Assembly (NCBI GenBank): GCA_017934845.1
Contig: JAGBIR010000234.1
Coordinates: 1 to 7,432, forward strand
From: Alistipes sp.
GTDB lineage: Bacteria > Bacteroidota > Bacteroidia > Bacteroidales > Rikenellaceae
Length of the DNA stretch: 7,432 nt
Direction: 5' to 3'
Made by a program: the position numbers and the translations under genes. The notes beneath the pieces are model-generated. The model was not told where the DNA came from and ran no database searches. It worked only from the letters and a program-made list of their open reading frames with translations. Positions 1 through 6,547 of this stretch are shown in pieces; the first letter of the stretch is position 1, and every line of letters begins with the position of its first letter.

Positions 1-585
1 ATGAAGCCTATCTTCTTGGAGATTATCATGGCTCCTTCGTTCTCTGCGGAGGCTCTGGAGGTACTCTCTTCGAAGAAGAACTTGCGTCTGTTGCAGGTTG
101 ATATGACAAAGGATGAGAGCGTAGTAAACCAGTACGTTAGCGTAAATGGCGGCTTGCTCGTTCAGGATTTGGACAAGACAACAGCTACCGTTACAGCCGA
201 TATGTGCGTAACTGATGTTAAGCCTTCGGAGGAGCAGCTTACCGACCTTAACTTTGGCTGGAGAGTTGTTAAGCACGTTAAGTCGAATGCTATTGTAGTT
301 GTTAAGAATGGTCACACAGTAGGTGTTGGTGCAGGTCAGATGAACCGCGTAGGCTCGGCAGAGATTGCTCTGAAGCAGGCTCATGCAGCTGGCTTTACCG
401 AGGATTTGGTATTGGCATCAGACGGCTTCTTCCCCTTCGACGACACAGTAACTATGGCTGCCGAGTATGGCGTTAAAGCTATCGTTCAGCCCGGTGGCTC
501 GGTTCGCGACGAGGATTCAGTAAAGAAGGCCAACGAGTGCGGCATCACAATGGTCATGACAGGTATGCGTCACTTTAAGCATTAA
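1..585 (+). CDS. purH: Bifunctional purine biosynthesis protein PurH, C-terminal part (5' end outside window)
   Basis: This is the last 194 codons of PurH. The visible part is the AICAR formyltransferase domain, which transfers the formyl group of 10-formyl-tetrahydrofolate to AICAR; the N-terminal IMP cyclohydrolase domain, which closes the ring to IMP, would lie upstream. Visible family motifs are GVGAGQMNRV (about residues 108-117 of the visible part), SDGFFPF (140-146), QPGGSVRDED (163-172) and the typical ending MRHFKH. Full PurH is usually a little over 500 residues, so the ATG at base 1 is almost certainly an internal methionine. The stop is followed after 8 bases by purD, which suggests one transcript with coupled translation. 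The cofactor it needs is made by FolD, encoded two genes downstream. The family call is secure; the true start cannot be seen. Confidence 0.96.
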   Translation: MKPIFLEIIMAPSFSAEALEVLSSKKNLRLLQVDMTKDESVVNQYVSVNGGLLVQDLDKTTATVTADMCVTDVKPSEEQLTDLNFGWRVVKHVKSNAIVVVKNGHTVGVGAGQMNRVGSAEIALKQAHAAGFTEDLVLASDGFFPFDDTVTMAAEYGVKAIVQPGGSVRDEDSVKKANECGITMVMTGMRHFKH

Positions 586-593
586 TAGAGCGT

Positions 594-1841
594 ATGAAGG
601 CACTTGTAGTAGGTTCGGGTGGTCGTTGCCACGCCATTGTTGAGGCGTTGAGCCGTTCACCCCAAGTAGATAAGATTTATTGTGCACCGGGCAATGCGGG
701 TATAGCTGCATTGGCCGAGTGTGTTGCCATAAAGGAGACCGACGTCGAGGCTCTGCGTAAGTTTGCCCAGCAGAAGGGCATTGAGCTTACCGTTGCAGGC
801 CCCGAGGTGGCATTGGCTGCCGGTATTGCCGATAGCTTTAAGCAGGCAGGATTGCGATTGTTTGGCCCTACGAAGGCTGCAGCACAGATCGAGAGCAGCA
901 AGGAGTTTGCCAAGGAGCTGATGCATAAGTATGAGATTCCCACAGCTGCATTCCGCACATTCGAGGATTTTGATGCAGCAATGGAGTATGTAAAGGCAGG
1001 CTCACTTCCCACTGTTTTGAAGTACGACGGCTTGGCGGCTGGTAAGGGTGTCGTTATTGCCGAGACTTTGGCCGAGGCAGAGGCTGCGTTGCGCGACATG
1101 TTACAGGACGAGAAGTTCGGCAAGGGTAAGGTCGTAATTGAGGAGTATTTGGAGGGCCCCGAGTTCTCGCTTATGTGCTTCGTTAACGGCGAGAATGTAT
1201 ATCCTATGCCCGTTGCGCAAGATCACAAGCGTGCTTACGATGGCGACAAAGGCCCCAATACAGGCGGCATGGGAGCATATACCGAGCTTCCGTTTATTAC
1301 CGACGAGGATTTGACCTACGCTATGGAGAAGATTATGCGCCCAACAGCAGCAGCACTCGTTAAGGAGGGGTGTCCGTTCTGCGGCGTGTTGTATGGCGGC
1401 TTGATGAAGACCCCCAACGGCATTAAGGTTATTGAGTTTAACGCTCGCTTTGGTGACCCCGAGACAGAGGTTGTATTGCCTCGTATGACAAGCGATATCT
1501 ATCAGGTATTCTGCGATGTAGTAGATGGCAAAGAGCCTACAATCGAGTGGAACAACCTTGCGACATTGGGTATCGTGCTGGCATCGAATGGTTACCCGGG
1601 AGCATACGATAAAGGCTTCGACATCGACGGTGTTGAGTTGGTTGATGGCTCAATCTATCACATGGGTACTGCGCTGAAAAATGGAAAGTATGTTACGGCT
1701 GGCGGACGTGTGATGATTGTGGTTTGTCAGGCACCCACATTGCGTGAGGCACAGCAGAAGGCAGCCGCAGAGGTTGCTAAAATCGAGTGCGACAACCTGT
1801 TCCACCGTACCGACATTGGCGATAAGGCGTTTAAGTTTTAA
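594..1841 (+). CDS. purD: Phosphoribosylamine-glycine ligase (GAR synthetase)
   Basis: PurD joins glycine to phosphoribosylamine with ATP, giving glycinamide ribonucleotide (GAR), the second step of purine synthesis, in the cytosol. The 415 residues fit the family's usual length (about 420-430). In order: an N-terminal glycine-rich loop GSGGRCHA (7-14) and CAPGNAG (30-36); the ATP-grasp segment KYDGLAAGKGV (143-153); the QDHKRAYDGDKGPNTGGMGA signature (209-228); and EFNARFGDPET (281-291), whose E281 and N283 are the expected metal ligands. One oddity is Cys at position 12, where most family members have Glu (GGREHA). The start lies 8 bases after the purH stop and no competing upstream ATG is evident. 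Its product GAR is the substrate of PurT, encoded on the opposite strand further along. Confidence 0.97.
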   Translation: MKALVVGSGGRCHAIVEALSRSPQVDKIYCAPGNAGIAALAECVAIKETDVEALRKFAQQKGIELTVAGPEVALAAGIADSFKQAGLRLFGPTKAAAQIESSKEFAKELMHKYEIPTAAFRTFEDFDAAMEYVKAGSLPTVLKYDGLAAGKGVVIAETLAEAEAALRDMLQDEKFGKGKVVIEEYLEGPEFSLMCFVNGENVYPMPVAQDHKRAYDGDKGPNTGGMGAYTELPFITDEDLTYAMEKIMRPTAAALVKEGCPFCGVLYGGLMKTPNGIKVIEFNARFGDPETEVVLPRMTSDIYQVFCDVVDGKEPTIEWNNLATLGIVLASNGYPGAYDKGFDIDGVELVDGSIYHMGTALKNGKYVTAGGRVMIVVCQAPTLREAQQKAAAEVAKIECDNLFHRTDIGDKAFKF

Positions 1842-1884
1842 TTCAAAATTAAAGGCTGACGCGTCACAAAATTTCAAAATTAAA
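1842..1884. repeat. 12-bp direct repeat pair in the purD-folD gap
   Basis: The sequence TTCAAAATTAAA occurs at 1842-1853, directly after the purD stop, and again at 1873-1884, just before the folD start; the copies are 31 bases apart. The second copy forms part of the AT-rich, Shine-Dalgarno-free folD leader. It may be a small local duplication or simply AT-rich leader sequence; no function can be assigned. Confidence 0.6.
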
Positions 1885-1889
1885 ACACT

Positions 1890-2747
1890 ATGGCAACAAT
1901 TATAAATGGTAAGGAGTTGGCCCTCTCGCTCAAGCAGGAGATGGCGGCTAACGTAGCAACTTTCGAGGCGAAGTATGGCCGAGTACCTCACTTGGTGGTA
2001 ATCCTCGTAGGTGAGGACCCGGGTAGCGTATCATACGTTACAGGCAAGGCAAAGGCATCTCAGGAGGTAGGGTTGAAGAACACCACAATCCGCAAGCCCG
2101 ACACAATCTCGGAGGAGGAGTTGCTTGGTATTATTGACGAGTTGAATAACGACGAGAGCGTGGATGGTATTTTGGTGCAGTTGCCACTGCCCAAGCATAT
2201 TGACTCGGATAAGGTTATTGCAGCAATCAAGGCCGAGAAGGATGTTGACGGTTTCCACCCTATGAATGTGGCTAACCTTTGGCTCAAGCAACCCTGCACA
2301 CTTCCATGCACACCCAAGGGCATCATCAAGCTCCTGAAGCGTGCAAATGTTGAGATTGCGGGTAAGGAGGTTGTAGTGATTGGCCGCTCGAATATCGTCG
2401 GTCTGCCCGTATCGAAGCTCTTGCTGAACGAGAACGCTACGGTTACAATAGCTCACTCGCGTACAAAGAATTTGGCAGAGGTTACACGCCGTGCCGACAT
2501 TCTGGTGGTGGCTATCGGTCGCGCAAAGTTCGTCACAGCCGATATGGTTAAGCCGGGAGCCGTTGTTATCGACGTAGGTGTAAACCGCGATCCCGAGACC
2601 AAGAAGTTGTGTGGCGACGTTGACTTTGCAGCTATCGAGCCTATTGCTTCGGCCATCACTCCCGTGCCGGGTGGCGTAGGCCCTATGACAATCACTTGTC
2701 TGATGGAGAACACCATAGAGTGCTTCCTGCGCAAGATGGAGAAATAG
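1890..2747 (+). CDS. folD: Bifunctional methylenetetrahydrofolate dehydrogenase / methenyltetrahydrofolate cyclohydrolase
   Basis: FolD oxidises 5,10-methylene-tetrahydrofolate with NADP+ and hydrolyses the methenyl intermediate to 10-formyl-tetrahydrofolate, the formyl donor for PurH. At 285 residues it has normal length. Visible motifs: SYVTGKAKASQEVG (48-61), where Tyr49 and Lys53 align with the catalytic Tyr50 and Lys54 of E. coli FolD; QLPLP (97-101); DVDGFHPMNV (118-127) with the conserved Asp120; the nucleotide-binding segment GRSNIVGLPVS (165-175); and the C-terminal signature PVPGGVGPMT (258-267). The start MATIINGKEL is typical and is preceded by an AT-rich leader with no Shine-Dalgarno sequence, as is common in Bacteroidota. 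The gene lies 48 bases after purD on the same strand, so a purH-purD-folD transcript is likely. It is followed by a bidirectional terminator. Confidence 0.97.
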   Translation: MATIINGKELALSLKQEMAANVATFEAKYGRVPHLVVILVGEDPGSVSYVTGKAKASQEVGLKNTTIRKPDTISEEELLGIIDELNNDESVDGILVQLPLPKHIDSDKVIAAIKAEKDVDGFHPMNVANLWLKQPCTLPCTPKGIIKLLKRANVEIAGKEVVVIGRSNIVGLPVSKLLLNENATVTIAHSRTKNLAEVTRRADILVVAIGRAKFVTADMVKPGAVVIDVGVNRDPETKKLCGDVDFAAIEPIASAITPVPGGVGPMTITCLMENTIECFLRKMEK

Positions 2748-2751
2748 ATAG

Positions 2752-2790
2752 AAGCGGTCGTAACGGCTGTTTCCTAAAGCGGTCGTAACG
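2752..2790. repeat. Tandem 14-bp repeat (25-base period) after folD
   Basis: AAGCGGTCGTAACG is present exactly at 2752-2765 and 2777-2790, a 25-base period. It begins 4 bases after the folD stop and precedes the terminator hairpin. The intervening halves differ, so only the 14-base core is shared. It could be the remnant of a short tandem duplication in the 3' untranslated region. No function is evident. Confidence 0.75.
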
Positions 2791-2815
2791 AAGTTTTGGT
2801 AGCAGAAGAAAAAAG

Positions 2816-2850
2816 AAGAGCAAAGACCTAAAAATCTTTGCTCTTTCTTT
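2816..2850. terminator. Bidirectional intrinsic terminator between convergent folD and purT
   Basis: A perfect 11-bp stem, AAGAGCAAAGA (2816-2826) and TCTTTGCTCTT (2835-2845), encloses an 8-base loop. On the plus strand it is followed by the T-rich run TTTCTTTATTTAT. Upstream lies an A-rich stretch (about 2800-2815) that reads as a T-rich run on the minus strand. It can therefore end both folD (plus) and purT (minus), whose stops lie about 70 and 25 bases away. The stem is only moderately GC-rich. Confidence 0.85.
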
Positions 2851-2869
2851 ATTTATATTGCGCTCCTCG

Positions 2870-4060
2870 CTATCGGGGCAAGACCTCGACTTTGAGTTTT
2901 GCATAAGCAGCCTCGGCCTTTGCGAGAGCCTCCTCGACGCTATTGTCGCGTGCAAGGATAACACCCATGCGGCGGTGGCCCTTAACCTCGGGTTTACCGA
3001 ACAGGCGCACCTGAACATTCTTCTCAGCGAGGACATCCTCCAAGCCACTGAACACAACCTTATCGCTATCGCCCTCGACAACCACAGCCTTCGATGCGCT
3101 GGGGCCATAGAACTCGATATGAGGGATAGGCAAGCCAAGAATAGCGCGTGCGTGCAGAGCAAACTCCGACAAGTCCTGCGAAATCATCGTCACCATACCA
3201 GTATCGTGCGGACGAGGTGACACCTCACTAAAGAGCACCTCATCGCCGCAAACAAACAACTCCACGCCGAAGATACCATAGCCACCCAAAGCGTCGGTAA
3301 CCTTCTTCGCTATATCGCGCGCCTTCTCGATTGCAACCTCGCTCATAGGCTGGGGCTGCCAAGACTCGCGGTAGTCGCCATCGACCTGATGGTGGCCAAT
3401 GGGGTTGAGGAACGATGTGCCGCCAGAATGGCGCACGGTAAGGAGGGTAATCTCGTAGTCGAACTTCACAAAGCCCTCGACAATAACCTCACCACCTCCG
3501 GCGCGACCTCCCTCCTGTGCAATCTTCCACGACGAATCGGCATCAGCAGGGGTCTTGCAAACACTCTGACCGTGACCCGACGACGACATAATGGGCTTCA
3601 CGACGCAAGGCGTACCAATCTCCTCGATTGCCGCATCAAACTCCTCGCGCGTAGCTGCAAAGCGATAGGGCGAAGTCTTAATACCCAGCGTTTCGGCTGC
3701 CAGCTGGCGAATACCCTTACGGTTCATAGTAAGCAACGTAGCATTTGCCGTAGGGATAACATTATAGCCCTCTTTCTCAAGCTCCACGAGTGTAGGTGTA
3801 GCGATAGCCTCCACCTCGGGGATGATATAGTCGGGTTTCTCCTTCTCGATAATCTCACGCAGGCGCTCGCCATCCAACATAGAGAGCACATACGAACGAT
3901 GAGCTACCTGCATTGCAGGAGCATTCTCATATTTATCCAGCGCAACAACCTCTACACCATAGCGTTGCAACTCAAGGGCAACTTCTTTACCTAACTCTCC
4001 CGAACCGCACAAGATGGCCTTCTTGCCAACCGCAGTCATCGGGGTACCAATTTTTACCAT
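2870..4060 (-). CDS. purT: Formate-dependent phosphoribosylglycinamide formyltransferase (GAR transformylase 2)
   Basis: PurT converts GAR to formyl-GAR using free formate and ATP, so it replaces the folate-dependent PurN at step three of purine synthesis. It is an ATP-grasp enzyme of 396 residues (E. coli PurT has 392). Visible motifs: [10 protein letters not shown] (19-28), PEVEAIATP (81-89), [12 protein letters not shown] (155-166), [11 protein letters not shown] (195-205), [14 protein letters not shown] (278-291) and GHRRMGV (361-367). The chosen start gives an N-terminus that aligns with E. coli PurT without a gap (IGTP against LGTA, the same distance from GSGELGKEV), so it is preferred over the ATG at codon 8. 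The leader is AT-rich without a Shine-Dalgarno sequence. The gene starts 24 bases after the GIY-YIG gene on the same strand and probably shares its transcript. Its substrate is made by PurD of the convergent operon. Confidence 0.97.
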   Translation of the reverse strand: MVKIGTPMTAVGKKAILCGSGELGKEVALELQRYGVEVVALDKYENAPAMQVAHRSYVLSMLDGERLREIIEKEKPDYIIPEVEAIATPTLVELEKEGYNVIPTANATLLTMNRKGIRQLAAETLGIKTSPYRFAATREEFDAAIEEIGTPCVVKPIMSSSGHGQSVCKTPADADSSWKIAQEGGRAGGGEVIVEGFVKFDYEITLLTVRHSGGTSFLNPIGHHQVDGDYRESWQPQPMSEVAIEKARDIAKKVTDALGGYGIFGVELFVCGDEVLFSEVSPRPHDTGMVTMISQDLSEFALHARAILGLPIPHIEFYGPSASKAVVVEGDSDKVVFSGLEDVLAEKNVQVRLFGKPEVKGHRRMGVILARDNSVEEALAKAEAAYAKLKVEVLPR

Positions 4061-4084
4061 ATTATTTTATTCTATCTATTAAAT

Positions 4085-4363
4085 TTATTCTACTAATTCC
4101 TTCCAAAAAGGATTAACTCTCTCGATAAGTTGAATTTTTCTCGCACGCGACAGCATCTTTATAGCCTTTTCTCGGGCAATAGCACTCATTATATCGGGCA
4201 GTTCTTCGATATATACCACTTTACAGAGGTTATAACGGGCGGAGAACTCGCCTTTGCTCTTTGCACGATGCTCCGATATTCGCTGCGAGAGATTACTTGT
4301 GACACCGGTGTACAATACATTATTATCCTTATTGGTTAATATATAGACATACGATATCCTCAT
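4085..4363 (-). CDS. Small GIY-YIG domain nuclease-like protein
   Basis: A 92-residue protein consisting almost only of a GIY-YIG domain, a fold of metal-dependent DNA endonucleases. The GIY and YIG strands appear as YVYIL (5-9) and LYTG (17-20). They are followed by TSNLSQRISEH (22-32) with the catalytic-type Arg28 and His32, FSARYNL (40-46), AIAREKAIK (61-69) with the metal-binding-type Glu65, and NPFW (84-87). All key positions are present, so it looks intact. It resembles the stand-alone GIY-YIG proteins that are widespread in bacteria and mostly uncharacterised. No separate DNA-binding domain, signal peptide or membrane segment is visible. It lies 24 bases upstream of purT, and a cluster of hairpin repeats begins 15 bases upstream of its start. 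Substrate and role are unknown; a DNA repair or mobile-element role are both possible. Confidence 0.9.
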   Translation of the reverse strand: MRISYVYILTNKDNNVLYTGVTSNLSQRISEHRAKSKGEFSARYNLCKVVYIEELPDIMSAIAREKAIKMLSRARKIQLIERVNPFWKELVE

Positions 4364-4378
4364 AGCTTTTAAGCATTC

Positions 4379-4401
4379 GTCATGCTACTTTTTTTTACAC
4401 A
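4379..4401 (-). repeat. Partial copy of the hairpin repeat family
   Basis: GTCATGCTAC followed by a T run and TTTACACA resembles the plus-strand left arm of the inverted element at 4560 (GTCATGCCAC then AATTTACACA), with one substitution and about three extra T's. No matching opposite arm (TGGCAT or TAGCAT) was found downstream, so it is degenerate or one-sided. It ends 15 bases from the GIY-YIG start codon. Confidence 0.5.
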
Positions 4402-4448
4402 TTTTTTACATCGTCGCAAAGTCGCTACTTTCTATGCCGTAATTCACC

Positions 4449-4527
4449 AAGGTAGATTCCAATCATCTCACGCAGGGCAAGATGTCTATACCTGTAACCT
4501 CATATCGTGCGTGCGATGTGGAATGAC
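4449..4527 (+). repeat. Hairpin repeat element, copy 1
   Basis: This is a 79-base element starting AAGGTAGATTCCA and ending TGTGGAATGAC. The outer stem ATTCCA (4456-4461) pairs with TGGAAT (4519-4524). A 2-nt bulge (4462-4463) follows on the 5' arm. The inner stem 4464-4474 (CATCTCACGCA) pairs with 4508-4518 (TGCGTGCGATG) with one mismatch. The loop is about 33 bases. Ends and geometry are shared with copies 2 and 3; the inner stem sequence is its own. Confidence 0.85.
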
Positions 4528-4559
4528 GATAATATCTTTTATCTTACCGTTACAAATGC

Positions 4560-4638
4560 GTCATGCCACAATTTACACACTCGACTGGCTACAAAGTCCA
4601 TTATTCGGTCTATGTGTAAATTGACTGGCATCTACCTT
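4560..4638 (-). repeat. Hairpin repeat element, copy 3 (inverted)
   Basis: This 79-base element is inverted relative to the other two. On the minus strand it begins AAGGTAGATGCCA and ends TGTGGCATGAC. The outer stem ATGCCA (4563-4568) pairs with TGGCAT (4626-4631). The inner stem CAATTTACACA (4569-4579) pairs perfectly with TGTGTAAATTG (4613-4623). The 2-nt bulge (4624-4625) lies on the same arm as in the other copies. One outer-stem base pair is changed from T-A to G-C with both partners altered. Confidence 0.87.
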
Positions 4639-4688
4639 ATATAAAAACCTTTGCTGCCAAGTCCGTACCTGCGAGGTAGTAATTTCCA

Positions 4689-4766
4689 AAGGTAGATTCC
4701 AATCATTAGCTCAATGTCAGCTATCCCAAACCGGCAAACAGCTCCTTTGAGCTAATGTGGAATGAC
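4689..4766 (+). repeat. Hairpin repeat element, copy 2
   Basis: This 78-base element starts AAGGTAGATTCCA and ends TGTGGAATGAC. The right arm TGAGCTAATGTGGAAT (4748-4763) pairs over all 16 bases with ATTCCA (4696-4701) plus CATTAGCTCA (4704-4713), interrupted only by a 2-nt bulge (4702-4703). Two AGCT tetramers inside the loop (4719-4722, 4740-4743) could pair further. It lies about 30 bases downstream of the pyrB stop and might also stabilise or end the pyrB transcript, though no clean T run follows it. Confidence 0.88.
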
Positions 4767-4796
4767 AGGTCACCCTAATCTCTTTGCTCCGGAGTC

Positions 4797-5882
4797 CTAT
4801 TTCACTCTCGCTTCGCAATAAGCACAGCGATACTCTCCCTCGGCGGTCGGGTGGAACAGCTTATCGACATCCTCTGCATTTGAGATACACTGACGGCCAC
4901 TGCAACGCCAATCGTTATGCACCTCCTCACCACGCAAGCGCGGTGTCTGTCCCTCGACGGGTTGCTCCTCAGCCCACTTAAGCAGCGTATAAATCAACGC
5001 CATACGAACAAACTTACCATTCTCTACCTGACGGAAATAGGCAGCTCTCGGGTCGTTATCCACGTCGCGCGTAATCTCATTCACGCGGGGCAGCGGATGC
5101 AGCACAATCATATCGGGTTTGGCAGCCTTCATACGCTCGGGATTGAGGATAAAGCTATCCTTCAGTCGCTCAAACTCCTCCTCGTCCAAGAAACGCTCCT
5201 TCTGCACGCGGGTCATATAGAGGATATCCAACTCGGGCATAACCTCCTCCATAGTAGCAACCTCACGCGTGGGGACATTATTCTTGTCACACACCTCACG
5301 ACGGATATACGACGGCAAGCGAAGTTCCTCGGGAGCAATCAACACAACGTTGATACCCTCATAGCGCGACAGAGCCTTAATGAGCGAATGCACCGTACGA
5401 CCAAACTTCAAGTCGCCGCAGAAGCCAATTGTCAGGTTATCCAAACGGCCCTTCTCGCGACGGATAGTCAACAGGTCGGTAAGCGTTTGAGTGGGATGAG
5501 CGTGGCTACCATCGCCAGCATTGATGACCGGCACACGCGAATAGTGAGAAGCCACCAGCGGAGCACCCTCCTTCGAGTGACGCATAGCGATAATATCGGC
5601 AAAGCAGCCCAGCACACGCACCGTATCGGCTACGGTTTCGCCCTTGCTGACCGACGATGATGCAGCATCCGAAAAGCCCAGCACGCTACCGCCAAGCTCC
5701 ATCATTGCCGATGTAAAGCTCAAGCGGGTACGGGTACTCGGCTCGTAGAATAGCGTAGCCAATTTCTTACCCTTGCAAGCCTCGGCATATTTTGCTCGAT
5801 TGTCGATAATGTCGAGAGCCGTATTGATTATCTGGTCCACTTCAGCTACCGAAATATCGGTAGTATCAATCAAGTGTCGCAT
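4797..5882 (-). CDS. pyrB: Aspartate carbamoyltransferase with fused PyrI-like zinc-binding tail
   Basis: PyrB condenses carbamoyl phosphate with aspartate to N-carbamoyl-aspartate, the committed step of pyrimidine synthesis. Residues 1 to about 305 form a standard catalytic chain: STRTRLSF (49-56) for carbamoyl phosphate binding, Ser76 and Lys80 (E. coli Ser80/Lys84) before GET, MRH (100-102), HPTQTLTDL (129-137), MTRVQKER (223-230) and HPLPR (262-266). Catalytic chains are normally about 305-310 residues; this one has 361. The extra tail carries Cys327, Cys332, Cys353 and Cys356 (CX4C-X20-CX2C), with CISNAE and CAYCE closely resembling CISHAE and CKYCE of the E. coli PyrI zinc domain. PyrI's nucleotide-binding domain is absent and no separate pyrI is seen. 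The gene follows pyrE by 26 bases on the same strand. The zinc role of the tail is inferred from the cysteine pattern. Confidence 0.96.
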   Translation of the reverse strand: MRHLIDTTDISVAEVDQIINTALDIIDNRAKYAEACKGKKLATLFYEPSTRTRLSFTSAMMELGGSVLGFSDAASSSVSKGETVADTVRVLGCFADIIAMRHSKEGAPLVASHYSRVPVINAGDGSHAHPTQTLTDLLTIRREKGRLDNLTIGFCGDLKFGRTVHSLIKALSRYEGINVVLIAPEELRLPSYIRREVCDKNNVPTREVATMEEVMPELDILYMTRVQKERFLDEEEFERLKDSFILNPERMKAAKPDMIVLHPLPRVNEITRDVDNDPRAAYFRQVENGKFVRMALIYTLLKWAEEQPVEGQTPRLRGEEVHNDWRCSGRQCISNAEDVDKLFHPTAEGEYRCAYCEARVK

Positions 5883-5908
5883 AGCTCAAAAATTTTTTCG
5901 GTTAAACT

Positions 5909-6547
5909 CTACTTATTAATCCAACTCTCGTCAGAGGGGTTGTTGCGGAAGGCGATGATGCGAGCGCAATCCTCCTGCTTGATGTAACCCTCCTCGGCTG
6001 CAACCTCCACCAAAGCGTCCAAGTCACAGAGCGAGTGGTTGATAACCTCGGCCTCGGCCATACGATCCAAGCCCTTCTTCATACCGTAGGTGAAGATGCT
6101 CACAACGCCCAACACCTCGGCACCTGCCTCGCGCAGAACATTCACAACCTCGATACAGCTACCGCCCGTAGAGATCAAATCCTCGACAACAACAACCTTC
6201 TGGCCCTTCTCGAGCTTACCCTCAATCTGGTTGGTACGGCCGTGATCCTTCGCGCCGCTGCGCACATAGCCCATAGGCTTATCCAGAATAGTAGCCACGA
6301 TGGCTGCGTGAGCGATACCGGCAGTCGATGTACCCATCAACACCTCGCACTCGGGGAAGTGAGTCTTAACCAGCTCCGACAAGCCCTTCTCGACGTTGTC
6401 ACGCACGCGGGGTGCTGTGAGCGTCAAGCGGTTATCGCAATAGATGGGGCTCTTGATACCACTTGCCCAAGTAAATGGTTGCTCGGGACGCAAAAATACT
6501 GCACCAATCGAAAGCAGGTCTTTAGCAATAATCTTTTTCATAATCAT
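5909..6547 (-). CDS. pyrE: Orotate phosphoribosyltransferase
   Basis: PyrE transfers the ribose phosphate of PRPP to orotate, giving orotidine monophosphate, the substrate of PyrF. It has 212 residues, normal for the family. Visible are [16 protein letters not shown] (25-40) near the N-terminus, the flexible-loop segment [17 protein letters not shown] (94-110) with the catalytic-type Lys100 and His102, and the PRPP-binding motif [13 protein letters not shown] (118-130). Two start codons are possible, ATG at codon 1 and codon 3 (MIMKK); both follow an AT-rich leader without a Shine-Dalgarno sequence and the choice changes nothing functionally. It lies 102 bases after pyrF and 26 bases before pyrB, all on the minus strand, fitting a pyrF-pyrE-pyrB transcript. 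Confidence 0.97.
   Translation of the reverse strand: MIMKKIIAKDLLSIGAVFLRPEQPFTWASGIKSPIYCDNRLTLTAPRVRDNVEKGLSELVKTHFPECEVLMGTSTAGIAHAAIVATILDKPMGYVRSGAKDHGRTNQIEGKLEKGQKVVVVEDLISTGGSCIEVVNVLREAGAEVLGVVSIFTYGMKKGLDRMAEAEVINHSLCDLDALVEVAAEEGYIKQEDCARIIAFRNNPSDESWINK

Larger units (their letters stand above)
4364..4796. other. 433-base non-coding repeat island between pyrB and the GIY-YIG gene
   Basis: No credible gene is seen here. The stretch holds three hairpin elements of one family (4449-4527, 4560-4638 inverted, 4689-4766) and a partial one (4379-4401). The similarity of the two direct copies extends outward: 4417-4466 and 4657-4706 match at 38 of 50 positions by hand alignment, exactly 240 bases apart, each beginning with a CAAAGTC-like core. 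A similar core (CAAAGTC, 4592-4598) lies inside the inverted copy. An 8-bp palindrome CTCCGGAG (4787-4794) sits just beyond the pyrB stop. On the transcribed minus strand the island is the 3' flank of pyrB and the 5' flank of the GIY-YIG gene. I found no convincing Bacteroidota-type promoter for the GIY-YIG-purT pair. Confidence 0.8.

Noticed and set aside
1..585. A complete 194-residue protein starting at base 1
   Set aside because: The sequence matches the C-terminal domain of PurH and runs off the window start, so the first ATG is internal.
4382..4624. An 80-codon open frame on the plus strand in the repeat island
   Set aside because: It runs through two hairpin elements, has no recognisable domain and shows no sign of coding.
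4449..4766. Integron attC sites (imperfect hairpins with extrahelical bases and variable centres)
   Set aside because: The attC core GTTRRRY / RYYYAAC is absent, there are no cassette genes between the elements, and one copy is inverted.
4449..4766. A CRISPR array
   Set aside because: There are too few units, one is inverted, spacing is irregular, and the units are long hairpins with variable interiors.
4689..4766. Copy 2 as a plain intrinsic terminator of pyrB
   Set aside because: The stem is strong but no continuous T run follows on the minus strand, and the element is one of a family with copies elsewhere. A role in transcript ending remains possible but is not its main identity.
4917..5660. 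A 247-codon open frame opposite pyrB (and similar long frames opposite purT and pyrE)
   Set aside because: These are antisense shadows of well-supported genes and have no family resemblance of their own.
5883..5908. The A/T run between pyrE and pyrB (AAAAATTTTT-like) as a terminator
   Set aside because: There is no GC-containing stem, and the 26-base gap fits cotranscription.
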